DNA from: Desulfosporosinus sp. UBA5188
GTDB taxonomy: Bacteria; Bacillota; Desulfitobacteriia; Desulfitobacteriales; Desulfitobacteriaceae
Direction of reading: 5' to 3'
NCBI GenBank assembly: GCA_002413075.1
Contig: DHWG01000100.1
Span: forward strand, 1 to 31,961
DNA length: 31,961 bases
The notes under the pieces are model-generated. The model saw nothing but the letters and a program-made list of their open reading frames with translations, was not told the origin of the DNA and searched no databases. Shown piece by piece: positions 24,103-31,961 of this stretch. Position 1 is the first letter of the stretch, and every line of letters begins with the position of its first letter. The translations under genes and the position numbers were made by a program.

Positions 24103-25110
24103 CTAGCCCAGCGTAGGCAAATACGCAACAATGCCAAGAATAGCACAAATCAACCCAATAGACCAAAAAACCAGAACCACTTTCCATTCGTTCCAACCAC
24201 CAAGTTCAAAGTGATGATGAATCGGACTCATACGAAAGACCCGCTTTCCCGTAGTTTGAAACGAAATAACTTGAATAATCACTGAGAGGGCTTCGATCGC
24301 GAATAAACCTCCCACAACTATTAGTACCAATTCACTCTTCGTGAGAACGGCAAGACTCACTAATGCCCCACCTAAGGCCAAAGACCCCGTATCCCCCATA
24401 AACACACGCGCAGGATACGTATTAAAACGCAAAAAGCCAAGCGTTCCGCCGACCAAGGCCGCCGCAAAAACTGCCATATCGGTCTCATGCGCTAAAACCG
24501 CTACGCCGCCACCTTGGCTGGAGGCCAAAAGAGCAATCACGACATAGCCAATACCTGCAATCATAGTGCTTCCGGCTGCTAAGCCGTCCAACCCATCGGT
24601 GAGATTTACGGCATTGGTCATGACGACGATCACTAAAGAGATTAAGATATAGTAAAACCAGCCCAAATCCAAGTGGACAGACGTGAACGGTATCGCAATA
24701 TCCGTTCCCCTGCCCAGCCAGTGAACTGAAACCCACATAAGAATAAAGGCCAAGACAAATTGTCCCACCAATTTCTGGTAGGCACGAAGCCCTAACGAAC
24801 GATGCATAACAACTTTAATAAAATCATCGATAAAGCCGATAAAACCATATCCCAAAGTGATCCCCACCATGGTCACCATTTCCAGAGAAGTGGGTTGTTC
24901 AGCGGCAATCAATGCACTCATAATAATGCCAACCAGAAAAATCATCCCACCCATTGTAGGGGTTCCGGCCTTCTTCAAATGTCTCTTGGGGCCATCATCA
25001 CGTATCGGTTGCCCGAATTTAAGCGTCCTTAAGACCGGTATCAAGAGAGGTCCTAGAACCAACGTAATAATAAGGGCTAATCCTACCGCAATGACCAAAC
25101 GCTCTGACAT
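24103..25110 (-). CDS. mraY: Phospho-N-acetylmuramoyl-pentapeptide transferase
   Basis: MraY moves phospho-MurNAc-pentapeptide from UDP to undecaprenyl phosphate, forming lipid I. The 335-residue integral membrane protein has about ten helices. Active-site marks are DDGPKRH (38-44), IDDFIKV with D95-D96, NLTDGLDG (169-176), FMGDTGSLALG, and the loop HHHFELGG near the C-terminus. The ATG has AAAGGATGG 7 nt upstream. It begins 14 nt after the murF stop. Confidence 0.98.
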   Translation of the reverse strand: MSERLVIAVGLALIITLVLGPLLIPVLRTLKFGQPIRDDGPKRHLKKAGTPTMGGMIFLVGIIMSALIAAEQPTSLEMVTMVGITLGYGFIGFIDDFIKVVMHRSLGLRAYQKLVGQFVLAFILMWVSVHWLGRGTDIAIPFTSVHLDLGWFYYILISLVIVVMTNAVNLTDGLDGLAAGSTMIAGIGYVVIALLASSQGGGVAVLAHETDMAVFAAALVGGTLGFLRFNTYPARVFMGDTGSLALGGALVSLAVLTKSELVLIVVGGLFAIEALSVIIQVISFQTTGKRVFRMSPIHHHFELGGWNEWKVVLVFWSIGLICAILGIVAYLPTLG

Positions 25111-25124
25111 GTGAATTCCATCCT

Positions 25125-26546
25125 TTACTCTGCTTGTTCGAGTTGCTTCGTGATCTCTTCCATTTTCATTCCTCGTGACCCCTTAATCAAGACCCATGTT
25201 CCAGGTCCAAAGCGATTGAGGAGGTCTTTTGCTTGCGTGACCGCTTCATCGCGAGTAGACGTCACCTTAATGTGTTCTTCTGCGTATCCTGCAATACGCG
25301 CACCCTCTGCAATCTCTTCGGCCAGTTTACCGACGGTAATTAATTCATTAATGCCTAACTTTGCAAGAGTTTCTCCAACTTCACGATGACCTGATTCTGC
25401 TAAGGTTCCTAGTTCATACATTTCACCCAAAATAGCAAGAGTCTTGTTTTCATCTGCCCGCTCCTTGAGAACCGCTAAGGAGGCCTGCATAGAAATAGGA
25501 TTAGCATTATAGACATCGTTTAGGAGCGTCGTTCCAAAGCTCCCATAACGGACCTCTAAGCGCATTTTGGACAATTTCAACATGCCCAACCCCGCACACC
25601 CCTCCGCCAACGAAACACCAAGAACTTTGCCTACAGCTAGCGCTGCCAGCGCATCCAAGACATTGTGTTTACCAGGTAGCGGAAGATTGACCGTTGTTTT
25701 TTCGCCCTTATAGTTTACATCAAACGTCGTCCCCAAGGGCCCGCAAGGCCTCAGCGCAGAACCTTTAAGGTCCGGTTCTGCAAACACCCCTTCAAGACCA
25801 TAAAATCGCATTGAATGAAGATCCTTCTTGGCCTTTTGGACAGAGAACAGATCGTCAGCATTGATAATCCCAAGGCCATCTTCGGGCAAGGCTTCAATTA
25901 ATTCCCACTTTGCCTGGGCAATTCGTTCCTGAGTCAGTAATAGTTCTAAATGCGTTGTACCAATATTCGTGATCACTCCGACATCGGGTTTCGCAATATT
26001 ACATAAGGCGGTAACCTCACCCAAACCACGCATTCCCATTTCGAGCACCAAGATCTCGGTACCGAACGGTGCATTGAGGATTGTCATTGGAAGTCCCAAT
26101 TCATTATTATGATTTTCCTTATTGTAATAGACTTTAAAACGCTGAGACAGCACTGCGGCAATCATATCCTTGGTCGTTGTTTTACCATTACTCCCAGTGA
26201 CTCCGACCACTTTGGCCCCAAGCTCCAAGCGCCACGCCTTCGCCAACTCCTGAAGTGTTGTAAACACCGACTTTACGAGAAGTAGAGCCTTCCCTTCAGG
26301 CACCACTTGATGGTTATTAGGCGCCTTAAAGCGGTCTTCCTCCGCAATCACTAGAACCGCCCCTTTTTTCCAAGCAGCTTCTATAAAATCATGTCCGTCG
26401 ACCTGTTCCCCAGGTAGGGCAAAAAACATCTCTCCGCCCTGGGCTTGACGACTATCTATAAGGCACCCTGAAACTTCTAAATTTGGGGTTCCGAGCAAGA
26501 CACCTTTCGCTTTTCCAGCGACTGCTTCAACGGTCCATTTGCCCAT
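25125..26546 (-). CDS. murF: UDP-MurNAc-tripeptide:D-Ala-D-Ala ligase
   Basis: MurF adds D-Ala-D-Ala to complete the UDP-MurNAc-pentapeptide. The 473-residue product has the Mur-ligase ATP loop TGSNGKTTTK at 117-126, NIGTTHLE, and the C-terminal NDVYNANPISMQASL, typical of MurF. The ATG has AAGGGGG 8 nt upstream and lies inside the end of murE (20-bp overlap), so translation is probably coupled. Confidence 0.97.
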   Translation of the reverse strand: MGKWTVEAVAGKAKGVLLGTPNLEVSGCLIDSRQAQGGEMFFALPGEQVDGHDFIEAAWKKGAVLVIAEEDRFKAPNNHQVVPEGKALLLVKSVFTTLQELAKAWRLELGAKVVGVTGSNGKTTTKDMIAAVLSQRFKVYYNKENHNNELGLPMTILNAPFGTEILVLEMGMRGLGEVTALCNIAKPDVGVITNIGTTHLELLLTQERIAQAKWELIEALPEDGLGIINADDLFSVQKAKKDLHSMRFYGLEGVFAEPDLKGSALRPCGPLGTTFDVNYKGEKTTVNLPLPGKHNVLDALAALAVGKVLGVSLAEGCAGLGMLKLSKMRLEVRYGSFGTTLLNDVYNANPISMQASLAVLKERADENKTLAILGEMYELGTLAESGHREVGETLAKLGINELITVGKLAEEIAEGARIAGYAEEHIKVTSTRDEAVTQAKDLLNRFGPGTWVLIKGSRGMKMEEITKQLEQAE

Positions 26547-28011
26547 ATCCCAGCCCCCTTAATGCTTCACGCGCTACTTCCCTGTCATCGAACGGATGGA
26601 CCTCTGTCCCAAAAATCTGGTAGGTTTCATGGCCTTTACCAGCAATCAAAATAGTATCTCCGGCCTTAGCCATGCGGCAAGCACTCCATATAGCTTCCCG
26701 GCGATCTCGCAAGGCAACATGGTCCACGCCAGAAATTCCGATCAGCACTTCTTTAATAATCTGATCTGGATCTTCAGTACGGGGATTATCCGAAGTCACT
26801 ATGACAAAATCGCTATACTGTGAGGCAGCCTCTGCCATGATTGGTCGCTTTCCACGATCCCGGTCTCCTCCACACCCAAAGACTGTAATCAGTCTTCCTT
26901 TGGTGAAACTCTGAGCTGTACGCACAACATTTTCTAAGCCATCAGGCGTATGCGCATAATCTACAATCACCTGAAAGGGTTGTCCAAGCCGGACACTTTC
27001 AAACCGCCCTGGCACGCCTGGAATTTCCGCCAAGGCTTCCGCCACTGACTCTGCGCTATATCCCCGTTCAACGCCCCATGCGAAAGCCGCTAAGGCATTA
27101 TAAACACTAAAAACGCCTGGAGTAGAATACTTTATAGTCTGTAAACCCTCACGGAATCGGACCACAAAGCGCACGCCTGCCGCGGTGACTTCCACGTTCT
27201 CTGCTTTATAATCTGCTTCATGGTTAATGCCATAGCTAACCACTGTAGCAGCAGAGGCTCCGCTCAGCATCTTGAAGGAGGCGTCGTCCCCATTCAAAAT
27301 GCTGATTTTGGGCTGTTTTTTCCCTTTGAGATTAGAAAATAAGCGACTCTTAGCGTAAAGATAATCCTCCATTGTCTTATGATAATCTAAATGATCTTGT
27401 GTCAGATTAGTAAAAATACCTACATCGAATTCGCAGCCCGACACACGTCCAAGATCCAAGGCATGAGAGGAAACCTCCATCACAGCAAGGCTTACACCCT
27501 CTGCAACCATGTCCCCCAGAAGCTTCTGAACTTCAATCGCTTCCGGTGTCGTCCGTTCTCCAGGAATCTCTCTTCCATTAATTCGCGAACCGAGTGTTCC
27601 AATTAAACCAACTTTCTGGCCGTGCTTTGTCCCAATTTTCTCAATGAGATAGGTAATCGTTGTTTTCCCGTTCGTTCCTGTTACCCCGACTAGCTCCAAC
27701 TGCTCGCTGGGATGGCCGTACACCGCGGCCGCTAAGTGCCCAATAACCTGGCGAACATTGGCAACCTTTACTTGAGGTACATTAAGCGGCAAAAAGTGAT
27801 CAACGACTAAAGCCACCGCGCCAGAATTGATCGCTTTCTCCGCGAAATCGTGGCCGTCTACCTTAAATCCGGGCACACACGCATAGAGATCGCCCGGCTG
27901 GACTTTCCGTGAATCCATGGACATCCCACCAACCATGACTTGACTATTTCCTGATGAGGCTTGCACCTCAATTTCTTTAATGATCTCCGCCAATATTTTT
28001 GAAGTGGGCAT
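26527..28011 (-). CDS. murE: UDP-MurNAc-L-Ala-D-Glu:meso-diaminopimelate ligase
   Basis: MurE adds the third residue of the stem peptide. The 494-residue product has the ATP loop TGTNGKTT at 111-118, the carbamylated lysine K221 in YAKSRLF, and DNPR at 408-411. That motif indicates meso-diaminopimelate rather than lysine, so the wall is probably of the A1-gamma type. The ATG has GAGAGG 10 nt upstream. A candidate promoter with a Spo0A-box core lies in the 112-bp spacer behind spoVD. Confidence 0.97.
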   Translation of the reverse strand: MPTSKILAEIIKEIEVQASSGNSQVMVGGMSMDSRKVQPGDLYACVPGFKVDGHDFAEKAINSGAVALVVDHFLPLNVPQVKVANVRQVIGHLAAAVYGHPSEQLELVGVTGTNGKTTITYLIEKIGTKHGQKVGLIGTLGSRINGREIPGERTTPEAIEVQKLLGDMVAEGVSLAVMEVSSHALDLGRVSGCEFDVGIFTNLTQDHLDYHKTMEDYLYAKSRLFSNLKGKKQPKISILNGDDASFKMLSGASAATVVSYGINHEADYKAENVEVTAAGVRFVVRFREGLQTIKYSTPGVFSVYNALAAFAWGVERGYSAESVAEALAEIPGVPGRFESVRLGQPFQVIVDYAHTPDGLENVVRTAQSFTKGRLITVFGCGGDRDRGKRPIMAEAASQYSDFVIVTSDNPRTEDPDQIIKEVLIGISGVDHVALRDRREAIWSACRMAKAGDTILIAGKGHETYQIFGTEVHPFDDREVAREALRGLGYGQMDR

Positions 28012-28081
28012 TCCTCACATTCCTCTCCAAGTTCTAAAGTCGGCCCATTCTCACGATCCTCATTTTTTGTCTGTCTTGTGT

Positions 28082-28107
28082 ATTATAGACAGAACGCCCC
28101 TTCGACA
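28082..28107 (-). promoter_or_regulatory. Candidate murE promoter with a Spo0A box
   Basis: TATAAT (28087-28082) lies 71 nt before the murE ATG. Thirteen bases upstream is TGTCGAA (28107-28101), a perfect core match to the Spo0A box, overlapping where the -35 would be. No good TTGACA is present at normal spacing, as in several Spo0A-activated promoters. By-eye assignment. Confidence 0.5.
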
Positions 28108-28123
28108 GACCTTGCATAACTGG

Positions 28124-30181
28124 TTAACGTCCAAGGGGACTGACTGAAATCGGTACACGTCCCGCCATACTCCGAATTGCTTCTATATCTTCATCCTCAT
28201 CTTCCCACCAATGGGCAAGCGTAGGCGCCGATGCATCCTTACCTAAATAAAGGAGTACATTGGAACCCTCTTCAACTTGTGTATCCGCATGTGGAATCTG
28301 GTCAAGAACCATTTCGCCCTGACCTTCCGACATCTCCTTAAAACCAGCTTGAGTCAAAGCCTTTTGCGCCTCGGCTACCGGAAGTCCTATGACTGAAGGA
28401 ACGGTCGCTGCTTTCTTAATCGGTGGAAATTCAAGTCCAGGCAACGGTTTTCCAGGAACCATGGGTGCCTGTGTATCAGGCTTAATGCCGAGGTATCTCA
28501 AGGAATCAAGCATGACAGTTTGGAGCACCGGAGCTGCAACAACTCCCCCATAAAACGGAACACCATCGATCACCGCCAGCATGGCTAACTTTGGGTTGTC
28601 TGCCGGAGCAAAGGCCACAAACGAAGCAACATAGTCCCCCTGAACATACCCTCCATTCAGAACTTTCTGAGCGGTCCCTGTTTTACCCGCCACACGATAC
28701 CCGGGGAGAAAAGATCGACGCCCGGTTCCATTGGTAACGACTGATTCCAACACTTCACGTTCTGTTTTTGAAGTTTCCTTACTAATAACGCGTCGAACCT
28801 CTTCTGTTTTGAAAGGGGTGATTACCTTACCCCCGTTGGGAGCAACAATTTCTTTGACGAGTTGTGGTTTTACAAGCGTTCCACCGTTCGCCACGGCACA
28901 CACAGCGGTCAAGAGTTGAATCGGTGTGACGTTGTTCGTTTGTCCAATAGACATCGTCGCTAAATCCAACGCTGTCGCTTTTTTCTTATTAGCAAGAATT
29001 CCAACGGCTTCACCAGACATTTCAATCCCTGTTTTCTGACCAAAACCGAAATCTTTAAGGTATTTATAGAAATTATCCATACCTAGGCGTTGACCCATCT
29101 CGACAAAACCCGGATTGCAGGAATTCTCGGCTACTTGCAGATACGTCTGGTCACCATGACCTCCAGCCTTCCAACAACGCACGTTTTTACCGAGAACAGT
29201 ATAAGACCCTTTATCGAAATAATGCTCAGTAAGCTTAATTTTCTTTTCCTCAAGGGTTGCCGCTAAGGTAATAATCTTGAAGGTCGACCCAGGTTCATAT
29301 CCATTCTGAATAGCAATATTTCGCCGACTGCTGGGATCGGATTGCTGATAATTATTGGGATCAAAGGTCGGCGCTGAAGCCAACGCCAAGACTTCTCCCG
29401 TACTAGGATCCATCGCCAAAATTGAAGCACTTTTAGGTACCTTACCGTTCATGTTGATACCCTGGCCCGCCATTAACTTCTGCAACTCTCGTTCTGCAAA
29501 AAGCTGAATATTCTTATCAATCGTTAAGCGCACAGTATTTCCTTGTTTAGGCGCCAAGTACTGCTGAATCGCTTGGGGCAGAGGAATCCCATTGGCACCA
29601 AATTCTTGAAGAATACTGCCTGAGGTACCCTTGAGCTCCGATTCTCTCGTTAACTCTATCCCTTCAAGCCCTTGATTGTCAATCCCGGCTACCCCGATAA
29701 TATGAGACGCTAGAGTCGCAAACGGATAATACCGTTGGCTATCCTCCGTGGTTCCGATGCCAGGGAGCGCTAACGTCCGTATTTGAGCTGCCACTTCAGG
29801 TTTAATCTGTTTTTGGATGTATTCTAACGCTGTACGTTTTGTGATTGCCAGTTCAAGGTCTGCTGCAGGCTTCCCTAGAATTGGGGACAAGATCTGAGCC
29901 ATTTCTTTAGCTCTGCCAGATTGCCGAACCTCCGCCGGTATGGCATAAACAGTTTCGCTACTGATACTCATGGCCAGGACGTTTCCTTGTCGATCCTCAA
30001 TATTTCCGCGTTTGGGTTCAACAGGAACACCCCGGAAGTGAGAATCATCCGCTTTTTTTTGCAAGGCAGCTCCCTGACTTAGTTGTACATACCCAAGTCG
30101 AATGATTAAGATCACTAAAAATACACTCGCACAGAAAAATAGAAAAGCAATACGCTTACGCATGACAACAAAAGTGCCCAC
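28124..30181 (-). CDS. spoVD: Class B penicillin-binding protein, SpoVD type
   Basis: This transpeptidase cross-links septal or cortex peptidoglycan. The 685-residue product has one N-terminal membrane anchor (about 10-30) and a dimerisation domain from about 50. Its transpeptidase domain carries STFK (299-302), SCN (354-356) and KTGT (500-503). One PASTA domain follows (about 593-651), then an acidic tail (WWEDEDEDIEAI). A single PASTA matches SpoVD; vegetative PbpB has two. It is the only such gene here, so it may also act as FtsI. The start is GTG at 30181 with GGGGAG 9 nt upstream; an ATG lies 6 codons on. Confidence 0.95.
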   Translation of the reverse strand: MGTFVVMRKRIAFLFFCASVFLVILIIRLGYVQLSQGAALQKKADDSHFRGVPVEPKRGNIEDRQGNVLAMSISSETVYAIPAEVRQSGRAKEMAQILSPILGKPAADLELAITKRTALEYIQKQIKPEVAAQIRTLALPGIGTTEDSQRYYPFATLASHIIGVAGIDNQGLEGIELTRESELKGTSGSILQEFGANGIPLPQAIQQYLAPKQGNTVRLTIDKNIQLFAERELQKLMAGQGINMNGKVPKSASILAMDPSTGEVLALASAPTFDPNNYQQSDPSSRRNIAIQNGYEPGSTFKIITLAATLEEKKIKLTEHYFDKGSYTVLGKNVRCWKAGGHGDQTYLQVAENSCNPGFVEMGQRLGMDNFYKYLKDFGFGQKTGIEMSGEAVGILANKKKATALDLATMSIGQTNNVTPIQLLTAVCAVANGGTLVKPQLVKEIVAPNGGKVITPFKTEEVRRVISKETSKTEREVLESVVTNGTGRRSFLPGYRVAGKTGTAQKVLNGGYVQGDYVASFVAFAPADNPKLAMLAVIDGVPFYGGVVAAPVLQTVMLDSLRYLGIKPDTQAPMVPGKPLPGLEFPPIKKAATVPSVIGLPVAEAQKALTQAGFKEMSEGQGEMVLDQIPHADTQVEEGSNVLLYLGKDASAPTLAHWWEDEDEDIEAIRSMAGRVPISVSPLGR

Positions 30182-30237
30182 TAGTTCTCACTCCCCAATT
30201 TCTCGGGGGTCTCCGTGTACCGAAAAGTACCTATATT

Positions 30238-30720
30238 TTAACGTTGAGTTGAAGCAAAAAAGCTCGTAAATATCTGTGAAAATCGCTTTAATGCTGACGG
30301 TTTAACCTCAGTAATTTGTGTTGCTGCTTGGGTCAACGGAGCCACCTTTTCATTATTGACCGAAGGCACTGCACTTGCCACATAGACTGTTCCAGACGGT
30401 TTCGCCATGCCCATGGCTAGTGCTGCGCTTTCAATCCGACTTGTCGCACGAAGTTTGTCCGCCTCCATCTTAAGAAGATTTTTACGTGCTTTAATGGTAG
30501 AAATTTCCTTGTCCAAGGTCCGTACTTGTGCCCCCTGCACGACGGTTAGCTGAATCGTTGCTGCTCCGATGGAACCCGTCAGCCCAACAATAACCGCTAA
30601 TACGAGAATGCTTTTAGCTTTGGCAAACTTTTTGCCTTTTCTTGAAGATCGAGGCTTTCTCTCGCTGGATTTTTGCTCGACTGGATTTTGCCACTCAATT
30701 TTCTCCTGCGCTACTACCAT
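30238..30720 (-). CDS. ftsL: Cell division protein FtsL
   Basis: The 160-residue bitopic protein has a basic cytoplasmic N-terminus (SSERKPRSSRKGKKFAKAK), one membrane segment (about 37-58), and an extracytoplasmic coiled coil (TLDKEISTIKARKNLLKMEA, about 69-100) followed by a Ser/Thr/Ala-rich tail. This is the FtsL layout. It forms a complex with DivIC and FtsQ/DivIB. Position between rsmH and the class B penicillin-binding protein supports the call, since sequence conservation is low in this family. The ATG has AAGGAGGAGG 7 nt upstream. Confidence 0.9.
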   Translation of the reverse strand: MVVAQEKIEWQNPVEQKSSERKPRSSRKGKKFAKAKSILVLAVIVGLTGSIGAATIQLTVVQGAQVRTLDKEISTIKARKNLLKMEADKLRATSRIESAALAMGMAKPSGTVYVASAVPSVNNEKVAPLTQAATQITEVKPSALKRFSQIFTSFFASTQR

Positions 30721-30750
30721 TGGTATTCCTCCTCCTTGTCCTTTAGACCG

Positions 30751-31683
30751 TTATAACTTTTCTGCGACCCGTAATTTAGCGCTTCTTGAACGCGGGTTTT
30801 GTTCGACTTCCTCTTCAGAGGGAAGAATAGGTTTTCTTGTTAAGATCTTAGCTAAAGCCTTCGGATTGCACCGACATATCGGTAATTCTGGAGGGCAAGT
30901 GCAAGGCCCAAGCCAGGATTTCATTCTATTTTTAACAATACGATCCTCAAGTGAGTGAAAGGTAATCACGGCGATTCTGCCTCCAGTGTCCAGGCAACGC
31001 AGTGCTTGATCCAACACTCGATCTAAGACCCCAAGTTCGTCATTCACCGCAATTCTGATGGCCTGAAAGGTACGTTTAGCTGGATGGGGTCCACTTCTCC
31101 GGACCGCCGCAGGGACCGCCGCTTTAATGGCTTGAACTAGGTCACCTGTTGTTTGCAGTGGTCCCTCGTTACGTTTTTGCACAATAAATTGGGCAATCCG
31201 TTTGGACCATTTTTCTTCCCCATAGTCCCAAATAAGCTGAGCCAAATTTTCTTCCGTCCACGTATTCACAATTTCCTGAGCGGTTAGGGCGCTCGATGGA
31301 TCCATGCGCATATCCAAGGGCGCATCCTGCATATAACTAAAACCGCGTTCAGCTTCATCCAGTTGAGGAGACGAGACCCCTAAATCGAATAAAATTCCAT
31401 GCACGGGTAGTAACTCTAATTCTTTTAAGGTTTCTTCTAGCGCTTCAAAGTTTCGATTGACTAAGGTGACCCGTTCATCCTCGCCAAAGATTTCTTTTGC
31501 GTGACCAATCGCCAAGGCATCTTGGTCAAAACAGATCAGTTTTCCGGTGGCCTTGAGCTTTGTTAACACCCTTTTGCTATGTCCAGCCCCACCCAGTGTA
31601 CAATCAACATATTTACCCGTGGGGTTCGTAACAACCGCATCAACCGTCTCATTGAGTAAAACAGTAATATGATGAAAATCCAA
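30751..31683 (-). CDS. rsmH: 16S rRNA (cytosine-1402 N4)-methyltransferase
   Basis: RsmH methylates N4 of C1402 in the ribosomal P site using S-adenosylmethionine. The 310-residue product starts MDFHHITVLLNETVDAV, with the SAM site YVDCTLGGAGHSKRVL. It continues with FDLGVSSPQLDEAERGFSY, PLDMRMD, and the C-terminal FHSLEDRIVK and NPRSRSAKLRVAEK. The start is TTG at 31683, with AAAGGA about 10 nt upstream. It follows mraZ by 16 nt, the standard dcw start. Confidence 0.97.
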   Translation of the reverse strand: MDFHHITVLLNETVDAVVTNPTGKYVDCTLGGAGHSKRVLTKLKATGKLICFDQDALAIGHAKEIFGEDERVTLVNRNFEALEETLKELELLPVHGILFDLGVSSPQLDEAERGFSYMQDAPLDMRMDPSSALTAQEIVNTWTEENLAQLIWDYGEEKWSKRIAQFIVQKRNEGPLQTTGDLVQAIKAAVPAAVRRSGPHPAKRTFQAIRIAVNDELGVLDRVLDQALRCLDTGGRIAVITFHSLEDRIVKNRMKSWLGPCTCPPELPICRCNPKALAKILTRKPILPSEEEVEQNPRSRSAKLRVAEKL

Positions 31684-31699
31684 GTAAATCCGTTCCTTT

Positions 31700-31961
31700 C
31701 TATATACCTAGCTGTACTAGGGATTCAGCGGCACTGGCATAAGCGTTCTCTGCTTGCTGGCTGTATTCTGTCCAAAGTGTTTCGCTCCAGATCTCAACGC
31801 GACTTGACACTCCAACTAGAACCAGATTCTTCTCCAATTTCGCGTAATCACGCAAATTAGCCGGCAATAAGATTCTTCCCTGCTTGTCCAGTTCACATTC
31901 CGTCGCCCCAGAAAAAAAGAAACGGACAAAAGCACGAACATCGGGTTGGGTAAACGGCAAA
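31700..31961 (-). CDS. mraZ: Transcriptional regulator MraZ (5' end cut by window)
   Basis: MraZ is an AbrB-fold DNA-binding protein that controls the dcw operon by binding repeats in front of itself. Only the C-terminal 87 codons or so are present. They include DVRAFVRFFFSGATECELD and QGRILLPANLRDY, the second SpoVT/AbrB repeat. The native N-terminus and the operator repeats lie beyond position 31961. The apparent TTG start near 31960 is simply a leucine codon inside the gene. Confidence 0.95.
   Translation of the reverse strand, partial: LPFTQPDVRAFVRFFFSGATECELDKQGRILLPANLRDYAKLEKNLVLVGVSSRVEIWSETLWTEYSQQAENAYASAAESLVQLGI

Noticed and set aside
24014..24196. Short minus-strand frame spanning the mraY end and the following spacer
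   Set aside because: Most of it overlaps mraY. A 26-codon inner frame (MRYNAHILALADQ...) has GAGAGG upstream, but it runs through the inverted-repeat spacer and looks fortuitous.

Overview
The window is a single block of co-oriented genes, all read on the minus strand. It is the division and cell-wall (dcw) cluster of an endospore-forming Firmicute. The presence of spoVD, spoVE, spoIIGA-sigE-sigG, divIVA/sepF and a T-box leader shows a spore former of the Bacillus/Clostridia type. Gene order and the protein sequences look most like Peptococcaceae such as Desulfitobacterium or Desulfosporosinus. That placement is an inference from recall and was not searched. No rRNA, tRNA, CRISPR array or complete mobile element was seen, and no gene-free stretch exceeds 300 bases.

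Read in the direction of transcription (high to low coordinates), region 1 (31961-15185) is the classical dcw operon: mraZ (cut by the window edge), rsmH, ftsL, spoVD, murE, murF, mraY, an inserted AlkD-like DNA glycosylase gene, murD, spoVE, murG, a shortened MurC-like gene with no ATP-binding loop, murB, murA, ftsQ/divIB and the small membrane protein gene sbp. These genes build lipid II and start septal wall synthesis. A functional murC is absent from its usual place between murG and murB.

Region 2 (15184-11048) holds ftsZ with its own promoter and terminator, then spoIIGA-sigE-sigG. The spoIIG promoter has an over-long spacer and Spo0A-box-like sites. sigG has a well-matched forespore (sigma-F/G type) promoter. 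Its -10 element lies in the arm of a hairpin that would hide the sigG ribosome binding site in read-through mRNA.

Region 3 (10882-114) holds ylmC, pgeF, an OmpR-type response regulator and sensor kinase pair, an HlyD-like membrane protein, yggS, sepF, yggT, ylmH, divIVA, a gene of unknown function, and ileS behind an isoleucine T-box riboswitch. This is the usual ylm/div cluster downstream of ftsZ-sigG.

The most unusual signals are four. The first is the MurC-derived pseudo-enzyme and its long overlap with murB. The second is two intergenic arrays in which CpG recurs every 7 nt with one 6-nt phase slip, plus a related stretch that appears to have lengthened the pgeF protein. The third is the promoter/hairpin switch in front of sigG. 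The fourth is a perfect Spo0A-box core at a TATAAT promoter in front of murE.
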